Under the pieces are notes generated by a model. The model saw only the letters and a list, made by a program, of their open reading frames with translations. It was not told the DNA's origin and did not search any database. Source: JBCFBK01 sp050173895 (GTDB lineage Bacteria > Bacteroidota > Bacteroidia > Bacteroidales > Prolixibacteraceae). Taken from it: DNA of 6,920 bases. The stretch covers positions 1-6,920 of the forward strand of contig JBFXKJ010000211.1 in assembly GCA_050173895.1 (NCBI GenBank). Reading direction: 5' to 3'. Below, piece by piece: positions 1-5,806 of this stretch; position 1 is the first letter of the stretch, and the number at the start of each line of letters is the position of its first letter. A program made the position numbers and the translations under genes.

Positions 1-1
1 C

Positions 2-319
2 GAAGTCCTGCATGAAAAACTTCGCCTGGTCAGCTTGCCCCTGGAAATCCTGCAAAAAAACACGGCCGATATCTCCGGTGAAGACCGGCAAAAGCTCGGC
101 TGGGCATTGATTATGCTGCTCGACCGTCCTGTCCTGCTCCTGGACGAACCGACTTCGGCCCTGAGCAAAAAACAAAAGCAGTTTTTTGTCGACTATATCT
201 GCTCTTCCGGAAAGACGGTGATTTGCGCAAGCCACGATCCTGAATGGCAGCAGAACGGAATGCGGATTATTGCAGACTTCCGGCATGAAGACCTGCCTCA
301 CAGCAGGATGCTTGCCTGA
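2..319 (+). CDS. ABC-type ATPase, C-terminal part (5' truncated by window edge)
   Basis: The reading frame is open from the left edge to the TGA at 317-319, so about 105 C-terminal residues of a longer protein are visible. They contain the second half of an ABC nucleotide-binding domain. A signature-like segment ISGEDRQKLGWAL is followed by a clear Walker B (VLLLDEPTSAL) with its catalytic Glu, and then by the H-loop ASHD. The Walker A, Q-loop and any fused domain lie outside the window. The protein ends soon after the H-loop, which suggests a short stand-alone ATPase subunit rather than a fusion with a C-terminal extension. Two positions are off consensus: the signature reads ISGED rather than LSGGE/Q, and the D-loop reads SALS rather than SALD. 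The substrate cannot be deduced. The first part of a transporter operon may lie upstream. Confidence 0.75.
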   Translation, partial: EVLHEKLRLVSLPLEILQKNTADISGEDRQKLGWALIMLLDRPVLLLDEPTSALSKKQKQFFVDYICSSGKTVICASHDPEWQQNGMRIIADFRHEDLPHSRMLA

Positions 320-322
320 CAC

Positions 323-362
323 GAAGCAGGGAGCGCCGGAATGACGCTGCGCCCACAGCTTC
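323..362. terminator. Imperfect hairpin between convergent genes, possible bidirectional terminator
   Basis: The arms are GAAGC (323-327) with GCTTC (358-362), GGG (329-331) with CCC (352-354), and AGCG (332-335) with CGCT (345-348). They surround a 9-nt loop and are interrupted by small bulges. The hairpin lies 3 nt after the ABC gene's stop and 38 nt beyond the stop of rmuC on the other strand. No U-tract follows on either strand, so the terminator role is inferred from position and dyad symmetry only. Confidence 0.3.
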
Positions 363-400
363 GCCAACACAGTTATTCTTCCTGTTCCGGCTCCATCGCC

Positions 401-1714
401 CTACTCCTCCGGGAGTTGCCCGGGCAGTTGCTTGCTGGTTTTGGCGCCCAGTTCCCGCAGTCTTTCCGCTGAGCGCAGCAGATTACCTTTGCCGGTATAC
501 AACTTTCCCATGGCGGCCTCATAATTTTTGCGGGTCTGTTCCAGGTTACTTCCGATCTTTTCCAGATCACTTACAAAGCCCGCAAACTTATCGTACAGGG
601 CTCCTCCCTGCCGGGCAATATCCAGCGCGTTGCGGGTCTGATTCTCCTGTTGCCAGATCGAAGCAATGGTGCGCAAAGTCGCCAGCAATGTAGACGGACT
701 CACGATTACAACTTTATGGTCCCATGCATAGGTAAACAGTTCCTGGTCGGCCTGCACAGCGATACCAAACGACGATTCGATGGGAATGAAAAGCAGCACG
801 AAATCCGGGCAATTCAGACCGGCAAGGTTCTGGTAGTGCTTATCTTTCAACAGTCTCACATGATTACGGACACTCAGCACATGTTCTTTGGTGTACTGCA
901 GGCGTAAGAGCTCATCGGTCGTGTTCACAAGCCGGTCGTAGGCCACCAGCGAAACCTTCGAGTCGATGACGATATGCTTTTGTTCAGGTAAGGATATGAC
1001 AATGTCGGGCTGTAAACGCGCTCCATCCTCATTTGTCATGCTGAACTGCTTCTCATATTCGCGGCCTTCTGCTAGACCGGATCTTTCCAGGATGCGCTCC
1101 AGGATTACCTCCCCCCAGTTTCCCTGTTTTTTTATATCCCCCTTCAACGCCCGTGTCAGGTTGTTGGCGTCATCGCTGATTTTCATATTCAGATCCTGCA
1201 GTTTTTTCAGCTCTGCCTTCAGGTCGGTCTGATCTTTAAGCCCCTTTTCATAGGTCTCCTGCACCTGATTCCCGAAGAGCTGAATTTTCTCCTTCAGGGG
1301 CTCCAGAATCCCGCTTATATTTTTCTGATTTGCCTGCGTGAATTCTTCCGAGTTTTGTTTCAGGATCCGGTTGGCCACATTTTCAAACTCGGTTGTAAAT
1401 TTCTTTTGCAGCTCCTCCACTTCCCTTTTTTGCACAAGCAATTTCTCCTGCAGCGAAGCAAGCTCTGTCTCTGCCGAAGCCAGTTTCCTGATCTGCTCTT
1501 CCTTCTCCGACGCGGCACGCTCCAGCCCACCCGCATACTGGTCCCGTTCAGCCTGCAGAAAGCCCAGCTTTTCTTCCTGCCGTACCAGTTCCTTTTCATA
1601 TTCTGCACGGAGAGCCAGCTCCCTGTTCTCCGCCTGTGTCGCCCTGAACTTCAGGTAAAGAAAAGTGATCAGAAAGCCGGCAGCCGCTCCGGCCATAAAA
1701 AACAGGATGTTCAT
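401..1714 (-). CDS. rmuC: DNA recombination protein RmuC family
   Basis: This is a 437-residue protein of the RmuC family, whose members limit certain DNA rearrangements (inverted-repeat inversions in E. coli). They carry a nuclease-like fold related to PD-(D/E)xK enzymes; the exact activity is not settled. The sequence shows an N-terminal membrane segment (about residues 3-22), then a long charged, Glu/Lys/Gln-rich coiled coil (about 25-175), then the conserved core. The core contains GNWGEVILERILERSGL (198-214), PDIVISLP (236-243), the acidic/lysine pair DSK (251-253), PDFVLLFIPIE (303-313) and VIVSPSTLLATLRTIASIW (336-354). Length and domain order are normal for the family. The ATG at 1712-1714 places the membrane segment right at the start; only a weak GGAA precedes it, as is usual in Bacteroidota. 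It is divergent from ung and stops with TAG at 401-403. It appears intact and monocistronic. Confidence 0.93.
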   Translation of the reverse strand: MNILFFMAGAAAGFLITFLYLKFRATQAENRELALRAEYEKELVRQEEKLGFLQAERDQYAGGLERAASEKEEQIRKLASAETELASLQEKLLVQKREVEELQKKFTTEFENVANRILKQNSEEFTQANQKNISGILEPLKEKIQLFGNQVQETYEKGLKDQTDLKAELKKLQDLNMKISDDANNLTRALKGDIKKQGNWGEVILERILERSGLAEGREYEKQFSMTNEDGARLQPDIVISLPEQKHIVIDSKVSLVAYDRLVNTTDELLRLQYTKEHVLSVRNHVRLLKDKHYQNLAGLNCPDFVLLFIPIESSFGIAVQADQELFTYAWDHKVVIVSPSTLLATLRTIASIWQQENQTRNALDIARQGGALYDKFAGFVSDLEKIGSNLEQTRKNYEAAMGKLYTGKGNLLRSAERLRELGAKTSKQLPGQLPEE

Positions 1715-1734
1715 TGTTCCGTTTTATTAACTGT

Positions 1735-1766
1735 TAAAAGTAGAAATTATGCCCGATGAAAACAAT
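1735..1766 (-). promoter_or_regulatory. Probable rmuC promoter, Bacteroidota-type
   Basis: On the minus strand, TACTTTTA (1735-1742) matches the -7 consensus TAnnTTTG at all but the last base. ATTG (1763-1766) lies 20 nt upstream, as a near match to the TTTG -33 box. The -7 box ends 20 nt before the rmuC ATG, which leaves room for a short leader. No equally good promoter was seen for ung. The best plus-strand candidate in the shared intergenic region is TATTTTAG at 1785-1792, without a -33 box. Confidence 0.45.
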
Positions 1767-1857
1767 GAAACCTTTCCGATTGATTATTTTAGCGGTTGAA
1801 AACCCCGGTTAAGCAGCGAATATAAAAAAGCTGTACCCGGTAATCAGACAGAACCAC

Positions 1858-2520
1858 ATGGACGTTAAAATCGAACCCGGATGGAAGGCGGTACTTGACG
1901 CCGAATTTGAAAAAGAGTACTTTAACGCGCTGACTGCATTTGTGCATGAGCAATACCGGTCTGAAAAGGTGTACCCCCCGGCCCGGCTTATTTTCAATGC
2001 CTTTGACCAGTGCCCCTTCGACCGGCTGAAGGTCGTGATCCTGGGACAGGATCCCTACCACGGACCGGGTCAGGCCCACGGGCTCTGCTTTTCCGTCAAT
2101 GACGGGGTGGACTTTCCTCCCAGCCTGATGAATATTTTCAAGGAATTGAAACAAGACCTGGGGAAAGAGATCCCTGCAAGCGGAAACCTGACACACTGGG
2201 CCCGGCAGGGCGTGTTGCTTCTGAACGCCACCCTTACTGTCCGGGCACACCAGGCCGGTTCTCATCAGGGCAAAGGATGGGAAACATTCACCGATGCCGT
2301 GATCCACAAAATCAATGAGCTAAAAGAACACGTTGTTTTTATCCTTTGGGGCAACTATGCGATCCGTAAAGGGGAATTCATCGATCGCGGAAGGCACCTG
2401 GTGCTGACTTCCGTCCACCCTTCGCCACTGTCGGCAAGCCGCGGATTCTTTGGCAACAAACATTTCAGCCGTGCCAATGCGTATCTGGAACAGCACCGGA
2501 GCGCGCCGGTGGAGTGGTAA
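1858..2520 (+). CDS. ung: Uracil-DNA glycosylase (family 1)
   Basis: Ung removes uracil from DNA, arising from cytosine deamination or dUMP incorporation, and starts base-excision repair. The 220-residue length is typical of bacterial family 1 enzymes. The water-activating motif GQDPYH (63-68) carries the general base Asp65. It continues into GPGQAHGLCFSV, which forms the uracil pocket with its stacking Phe78. LLLNATLTV (120-128) supplies the pocket Asn123. The DNA-intercalation loop HPSPLSASRGFFG (187-199) carries the catalytic His187. All key residues are present. The ATG start puts the usual short N-terminal stretch before the core, and no clear Shine-Dalgarno is seen. It stops with TAA at 2518-2520, inside a hairpin shared with the convergent ketosynthase gene. 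It is divergent from rmuC, another DNA-maintenance gene, but nothing indicates shared regulation. Confidence 0.97.
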   Translation: MDVKIEPGWKAVLDAEFEKEYFNALTAFVHEQYRSEKVYPPARLIFNAFDQCPFDRLKVVILGQDPYHGPGQAHGLCFSVNDGVDFPPSLMNIFKELKQDLGKEIPASGNLTHWARQGVLLLNATLTVRAHQAGSHQGKGWETFTDAVIHKINELKEHVVFILWGNYAIRKGEFIDRGRHLVLTSVHPSPLSASRGFFGNKHFSRANAYLEQHRSAPVEW

Positions 2521-2543
2521 CAGGAAACCTGTCCTTTACCACT
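2513..2543. terminator. Hairpin spanning the two convergent stop codons (ung / fabH-like)
   Basis: AGTGGTAA (2513-2520) pairs perfectly with TTACCACT (2536-2543). An inner stem, CAGG (2521-2524) with CCTG (2528-2531), closes an AAA loop, and a 4-nt bulge (2532-2535) lies on one side. The TAA of ung (2518-2520) and the TAA of the opposite gene (2536-2538) both fall in the outer stem. Position suggests a bidirectional terminator for genes only 15 nt apart. There is no U-tract on either strand, so it is not a standard intrinsic terminator. Confidence 0.4.
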
Positions 2544-3618
2544 TATAGACGATCGAGTTAATATTCATTCCGGCACCCACAGAACAAAGGATAATATAAT
2601 CACCGGGATTGATCTGCTGTCCCTCCATCTTTCCTTTAACAACCAGGTCGAGCAGGGTCGGAACGGTAGCGGTCGAAGAATTACCCAGCCGGTCTATGCT
2701 CATTGGCATCAGTCCCTTTGGCACGTGCTTTTCCTGATACAGCTTAAACACCCCTTTCAGGATCGCCTCGTCCATCTTCTCATTGGCCTGATGGATGAGC
2801 ACTTTTTTGATGTCGTTCAGATGAAGTCCGGCCTTGTCAATACTGTCTTTCACCACAGCCGGGACAAAGCTCAGCGCATATACATACACCTTGTGCCCGT
2901 GCATTTTAATAAGCAGGTCACGGTCGCTGTAATCCGGATTATACGACCGGCCGAAGGTCAACAGGTTCATATACGGATTCGAATCGGAACGGCTGCTGTG
3001 CGCGATCATCCCCACCGGTACGTCGCTCTCAACAGCTTCCACGATTGTCGCCCCGGCACCATCCGAAAAAATCATCGTATCGCGGTCGTGGGGGTCTGAA
3101 ATCCGGGAAAGCGTATCTGCGCCGATCACAAGCCCGCGCCGGTAAGTTTCACTTCTGATATAAGCATCCGCGACGATCATGCCCTGCGTCCATCCGGGAC
3201 ATCCGGAGATCAGGTCATGGCAAATGCAGCCGGGATTCTTGATGCCAAGAATTTTCTTCACCCTGTTTGCCAGTGCCGGAATCGTATCCACGCTGGTGTT
3301 GCCGGCATAGACATCCCCAAAATTGTGACAGAAAATGATAAAATCCAGGCTTTCCATATCCACACCCGCCGATTCGCAGGCGTCTTTCGCTGCCAGCGCA
3401 CCAATATCCGAATTCACCTGATCATCATTCACCCACCGCCTTTCAAAAATATTGGTGATTTCATAAAACTTCCTGATCATCTCTTCATTTGATTTCTCAA
3501 ATGGTTTTCCCGTGGCGGGATCATAAAATGTATAATTCAGAAAGTCCTCGTTCCTGATCACTCTTGGCGGAATGCAACTTCCGGTGCCAATAATTTTTGT
3601 AAATATTTTCCTGGCCAT
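2536..3618 (-). CDS. 3-oxoacyl-ACP synthase III (FabH)-like ketosynthase
   Basis: This is a thiolase-fold condensing enzyme of the FabH/KAS III type. Family members transfer an acyl group from CoA or ACP to the active-site Cys and condense it with a malonyl or second acyl donor. Counting from the ATG at 3616-3618 (360 residues), the Cys-His-Asn triad is intact. Cys140 lies in SGCPGW, His276 in IHQAN (the FabH PHQAN equivalent), and Asn313 in RLGNSSTATVP. IFSDGAGATIVEA and the C-terminal CSVGAGMNINSIVYKW are further family signatures. It is longer than classical FabH (about 317 residues), with extra sequence near the N-terminus (residues 23-60) and a longer His-Asn interval. This matches a FabH-like group common in Bacteroidota that is distinct from housekeeping FabH, and its product is unknown to me. 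A GTG at 3625-3627 would add three residues; ATG is preferred. It begins 12 nt after lpxH, so co-transcription is likely. Confidence 0.88.
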   Translation of the reverse strand: MARKIFTKIIGTGSCIPPRVIRNEDFLNYTFYDPATGKPFEKSNEEMIRKFYEITNIFERRWVNDDQVNSDIGALAAKDACESAGVDMESLDFIIFCHNFGDVYAGNTSVDTIPALANRVKKILGIKNPGCICHDLISGCPGWTQGMIVADAYIRSETYRRGLVIGADTLSRISDPHDRDTMIFSDGAGATIVEAVESDVPVGMIAHSSRSDSNPYMNLLTFGRSYNPDYSDRDLLIKMHGHKVYVYALSFVPAVVKDSIDKAGLHLNDIKKVLIHQANEKMDEAILKGVFKLYQEKHVPKGLMPMSIDRLGNSSTATVPTLLDLVVKGKMEGQQINPGDYIILCSVGAGMNINSIVYKW

Positions 3619-3630
3619 ATCCAACACAAT

Positions 3631-4434
3631 TCAGATAAACAGTTTCTTATCCTGTCCTTTATAAGTTCTTAACTCGAATTTTTCGCCATCAAACACGCCG
3701 TATGAAAAATGACTGATCCAGTCGCCCAGATTGATATAACGGGAATTTTCACCGATCGGCAGGTCAAGCAACAGATGTCTGTGACCGAAAATAAAATAAT
3801 CGATCTTTTCCTCTTTGAGGACAGATTCTGCAAAAATGAACAGCCCTTCCCTGTCATTTCTAAACGGCACCCCACCGGCTTTTGCGATCCGGCTCTTTTT
3901 CGACCATCCATGAGCAAGGGCTATCCCCAGGTTCGGATGCACATGGGAAAAACACCATTGGAGAAAGCTGTTCGTAAAAATTTTCTTCAACAGGTTATAT
4001 CCTTTATCGAAAGGATCGAGCCCATCGCCATGAGCCAGGAAAAAGCGCTTATTCCCCAGAATTGCCCTTATTTCCTGATGATGAACCTGGATTCCAAGCT
4101 CTGCAGGCAAATAATCAAAGACCCATATGTCATGGTTCCCCGTAAAAAAGTGAACGGGTATACCGGAATCAGCAATCTCTGCAATTTTCCCGAGAGATCT
4201 GGTAAAACCTCTGGGCACAACTCTTTTATATTCAAACCAGTAATCAAAAATATCTCCCATCAGAAAAAGGGCTGCCGCGTCTTTCCTGACTTCATCAAGC
4301 CATTGTACAAACAGCCGCTCCCTTTCGGCGTTGTTATTCAGCGCGGGAGCCCCCAGGTGTACATCGGAAATGAAGTATATTTTTGCTCCGGGTCCGGTCA
4401 GGGTATATTTAATGGAACGCTCTATTGCTGCCAA
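3631..4434 (-). CDS. lpxH: UDP-2,3-diacylglucosamine diphosphatase, LpxH type
   Basis: This is a calcineurin-like metallophosphoesterase of the LpxH type, which cleaves the pyrophosphate of UDP-2,3-diacylglucosamine to lipid X and UMP in lipid A synthesis at the inner membrane. The two-metal site motifs appear in order: SDVHLG (Asp24, His26), GDIFDYWFEYK (Asp61), GNHD (99-102), AHGD (134-137) and GHRH (217-220). The conserved tail ENSRYINLGDWISHFSYGVFDG follows. At 267 residues it is close to the length of Bacteroidota homologues. The start is unusual. There is no ATG or GTG between the upstream in-frame TAA (4444-4446) and SDVHLG, so the TTG at 4432-4434 is used here. That TTG is itself part of the sequence TATCTTTG. 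An ATA two codons upstream (4438-4440) would give MSLAAIERS if it were ATG, so a base change there is possible. The gene lies between the lipoprotein and ketosynthase genes on the same strand. The family call is secure; LpxH activity itself is inferred. Confidence 0.88.
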   Translation of the reverse strand: MAAIERSIKYTLTGPGAKIYFISDVHLGAPALNNNAERERLFVQWLDEVRKDAAALFLMGDIFDYWFEYKRVVPRGFTRSLGKIAEIADSGIPVHFFTGNHDIWVFDYLPAELGIQVHHQEIRAILGNKRFFLAHGDGLDPFDKGYNLLKKIFTNSFLQWCFSHVHPNLGIALAHGWSKKSRIAKAGGVPFRNDREGLFIFAESVLKEEKIDYFIFGHRHLLLDLPIGENSRYINLGDWISHFSYGVFDGEKFELRTYKGQDKKLFI

Positions 4435-4465
4435 AGATATGATTTATAAGATTTTTTCCAGTCAA
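4432..4465 (-). promoter_or_regulatory. Promoter-like boxes overlapping the lpxH start
   Basis: On the minus strand, TATCTTTG (4432-4439) is a perfect match to the TAnnTTTG -7 box. TTG (4463-4465) lies 23 nt upstream, at the long end of the accepted spacing for a -33 box. If active, it would start transcription inside the annotated lpxH frame, downstream of its TTG codon. It may be a chance match, because the gene can also be read from the lipoprotein gene upstream. Confidence 0.25.
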
Positions 4466-4489
4466 CATTTGTTGCAAAAAGGATGTCTG

Positions 4490-5635
4490 CTATAACGCCT
4501 GGCCCAATAACTTGTCGAGTGCAGGCCCTTTCATGTTTTTCGCGACAATCGTTCCATCGCGGTCTAACACATAATTGAAAGGCAGTTCAGTTACGTTGTA
4601 ATTCCTGACTGCGACATTGCTTCCCTCCATATCGCCCACGTTGATCCAGTTCAGCCCGTCTTCATCGATTGCATTGACCCAGTCATACCGGTTTTTGTCG
4701 ACACTGACCTGGTATATTTCAAATCCTCTGGAATGATACTTTTTATACAACTCAGCCAGGACCGGGTTCATGATCCGCGACCCTCTGTCGGCTCCGGCCC
4801 AGAACTGCAGCAGGACGTATTTTCCCCGCAGCGAAGAAAGAGCGATCTTTTTCCCGTTCGGATCAGGCAACACAATATCGGGACTGTTTTCCCCCGTCTC
4901 CTGAATAAACTTGCTCAGCCGCGCGGTCCGCTCCTCGGCCATCAGTTTTTTTGTATTGTTATACAAGGCCCTGACGTGTTCCGACTCAGGGAAAAAGGAA
5001 TTAAGTGCGGAAGCGGCCACCTTCAGGGACTGTAAATCCTGAATGACGTAGGTCTCATCGTCAAACCGCTGGTAAAGTGCCAGTACATTGGCCATGGAAA
5101 ACGGATGTGATTCAACGAACTTTTTCGAATAGGCAATCTGTGCCTTTTTCACCTGCTCAAACTCCTCTTCCCACTGTTCTCTTTTCGTCTCATAAGCCGG
5201 ATCATTCCGTAATGACAATTGCAGTGACCGGATCGAGTCGAGTTTATGCTTGGTCCTGCTCAACTCCCTGTTCAATTGCTTTACCAGCAGGGAGCCTTCC
5301 GAGCCTTCCACCAGGTAATCGCGTGAAAAGTTGGCAGCATCGCCCGATACTTTCACCTGCTCGGCCGAATCGACAAGAAGGGTCACAAAATTTTTCCTGT
5401 TTTCACTCAGTCGCAGCAGAAAGAAAGTGGGATAGGAGACATGGCCCCTGAACTTGAATTCACCGTCTTTTTCAAGTTTTACTGAATCGAGATTCACCGT
5501 CGAAGTCAGCTTTAACTCGTCCAGGTAGATATATCTTCCTTCAGCATTACTGATTCGCCCTTTTATGGTGTACTGGGAAGCATCCTGACATGCAAAGGCA
5601 ATCAGTGCAAGAATGAATACGGTTAATTTTCTCAC
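4490..5635 (-). CDS. Thioredoxin-fold lipoprotein (DUF4369-like/TlpA-like) lacking the CXXC motif
   Basis: This is a predicted lipoprotein of 381 residues. The GTG at 5633-5635 gives a short signal peptide (MRKLTVFILALIAFAC) with Cys16 as the likely lipidated residue, followed by QD. A longer frame from the ATG at 5717-5719 would bury the signal 28 residues in and run across the probable promoter, so it is rejected. Residues about 20-115 form a beta-rich domain resembling DUF4369 (YTIKGRISNAEGRYIYLDEL, with an LDSVKLEKDGEFKFRG repeat-like strand). Residues about 115-250 are charged and mostly helical. Residues about 250-381 are an AhpC/TSA-TlpA-like thioredoxin fold (PDPNGKKIALSSLRGKYVLLQFWA). 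Where TlpA and ResA have WCGPC, this protein has ADRGS (DRGS at 283-286; 4778-4789). The cis-Pro motif TELPFNYVLDRDG (Pro352) is retained. Disulphide chemistry is therefore unlikely, and a binding or structural envelope role is inferred. It stops with TAG and precedes lpxH by 55 nt. Confidence 0.85.
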   Translation of the reverse strand: MRKLTVFILALIAFACQDASQYTIKGRISNAEGRYIYLDELKLTSTVNLDSVKLEKDGEFKFRGHVSYPTFFLLRLSENRKNFVTLLVDSAEQVKVSGDAANFSRDYLVEGSEGSLLVKQLNRELSRTKHKLDSIRSLQLSLRNDPAYETKREQWEEEFEQVKKAQIAYSKKFVESHPFSMANVLALYQRFDDETYVIQDLQSLKVAASALNSFFPESEHVRALYNNTKKLMAEERTARLSKFIQETGENSPDIVLPDPNGKKIALSSLRGKYVLLQFWAGADRGSRIMNPVLAELYKKYHSRGFEIYQVSVDKNRYDWVNAIDEDGLNWINVGDMEGSNVAVRNYNVTELPFNYVLDRDGTIVAKNMKGPALDKLLGQAL

Positions 5636-5662
5636 AACTTCAAGTTTTATATTAAAACGCGG

Positions 5663-5670
5663 TAAAAATA
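5663..5670 (-). promoter_or_regulatory. Possible -7 box for the thioredoxin-fold lipoprotein gene
   Basis: On the minus strand, TATTTTTA differs from TAnnTTTG only at the last base. It ends 27 nt before the GTG start at 5635. No TTG or TTTG -33 box is visible at the expected distance, so support is limited. Confidence 0.3.
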
Positions 5671-5732
5671 ATAATTTACACAGTATTCCTGCGAGCTCTT
5701 TCAAGATCTTTTTAAGCATCTCCGGAATTAAA

Positions 5733-5751
5733 TCGCTGATCCTGTCAGCGA
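5733..5751. repeat. Perfect 7-bp inverted repeat in the divergent promoter region
   Basis: TCGCTGA (5733-5739) and TCAGCGA (5745-5751) are exact reverse complements separated by TCCTG. Genes start on both sides (5635 leftward, 5807 rightward), so a terminator role is unlikely. The right arm ends 15 nt before the ribF -7 box, which places the dyad over the -33 region. An operator is a reasonable inference but no regulator is known. Confidence 0.4.
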
Positions 5752-5766
5752 ACGCTTAAAAAATTG

Positions 5767-5774
5767 TACTTTTG
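5767..5774 (+). promoter_or_regulatory. ribF promoter -7 box
   Basis: TACTTTTG is an exact match to the Bacteroidota -7 consensus TAnnTTTG, 32 nt before the ribF ATG. The -33 region has no TTTG; the inverted repeat at 5733-5751 occupies it instead. The implied leader of about 25 nt is far too short for an FMN riboswitch, and none is seen. Confidence 0.6.
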
Positions 5775-5806
5775 ACCCTTCGGTTAAAGCGGAAAGATTG
5801 AGTCAG

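Noticed and set aside
1789..1815. Short GGTT/AACC repeats upstream of ung
   Set aside because: Arms are only about 4 bp and could occur by chance; no consistent dyad or promoter overlap is seen.
1789..2307. 172-codon open frame on the minus strand opposite ung
   Set aside because: Shadow of ung, which has all its catalytic motifs on the plus strand.
3709..4449. Long open frame (246 codons) on the plus strand opposite lpxH
   Set aside because: It is antisense to a gene with complete metal-binding motifs, has no recognisable domain, and reads like a shadow of the opposite strand's codon use.
4770..4800. Local frameshift as the cause of the missing CXXC
   Set aside because: The sequence on both sides stays in one frame and keeps thioredoxin-fold motifs right up to the site, so the cysteines are replaced by substitution rather than lost through an indel.
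5636..5719. ATG at 5717-5719 as the start of the thioredoxin-fold protein
   Set aside because: It would place the lipoprotein signal 28 residues inside the protein and cover the probable -7 box. The GTG at 5633-5635 gives a normal signal peptide.
5798..5806. TTG at 5798 as the ribF start
   Set aside because: The purine-rich GGAAAG ends only 1 nt before it, while the ATG at 5807 has suitable spacing and matches the family N-terminus.
5775..5806. FMN riboswitch upstream of ribF
   Set aside because: The leader after the -7 box is about 30 nt, far shorter than the FMN aptamer, and no aptamer-like sequence is present.
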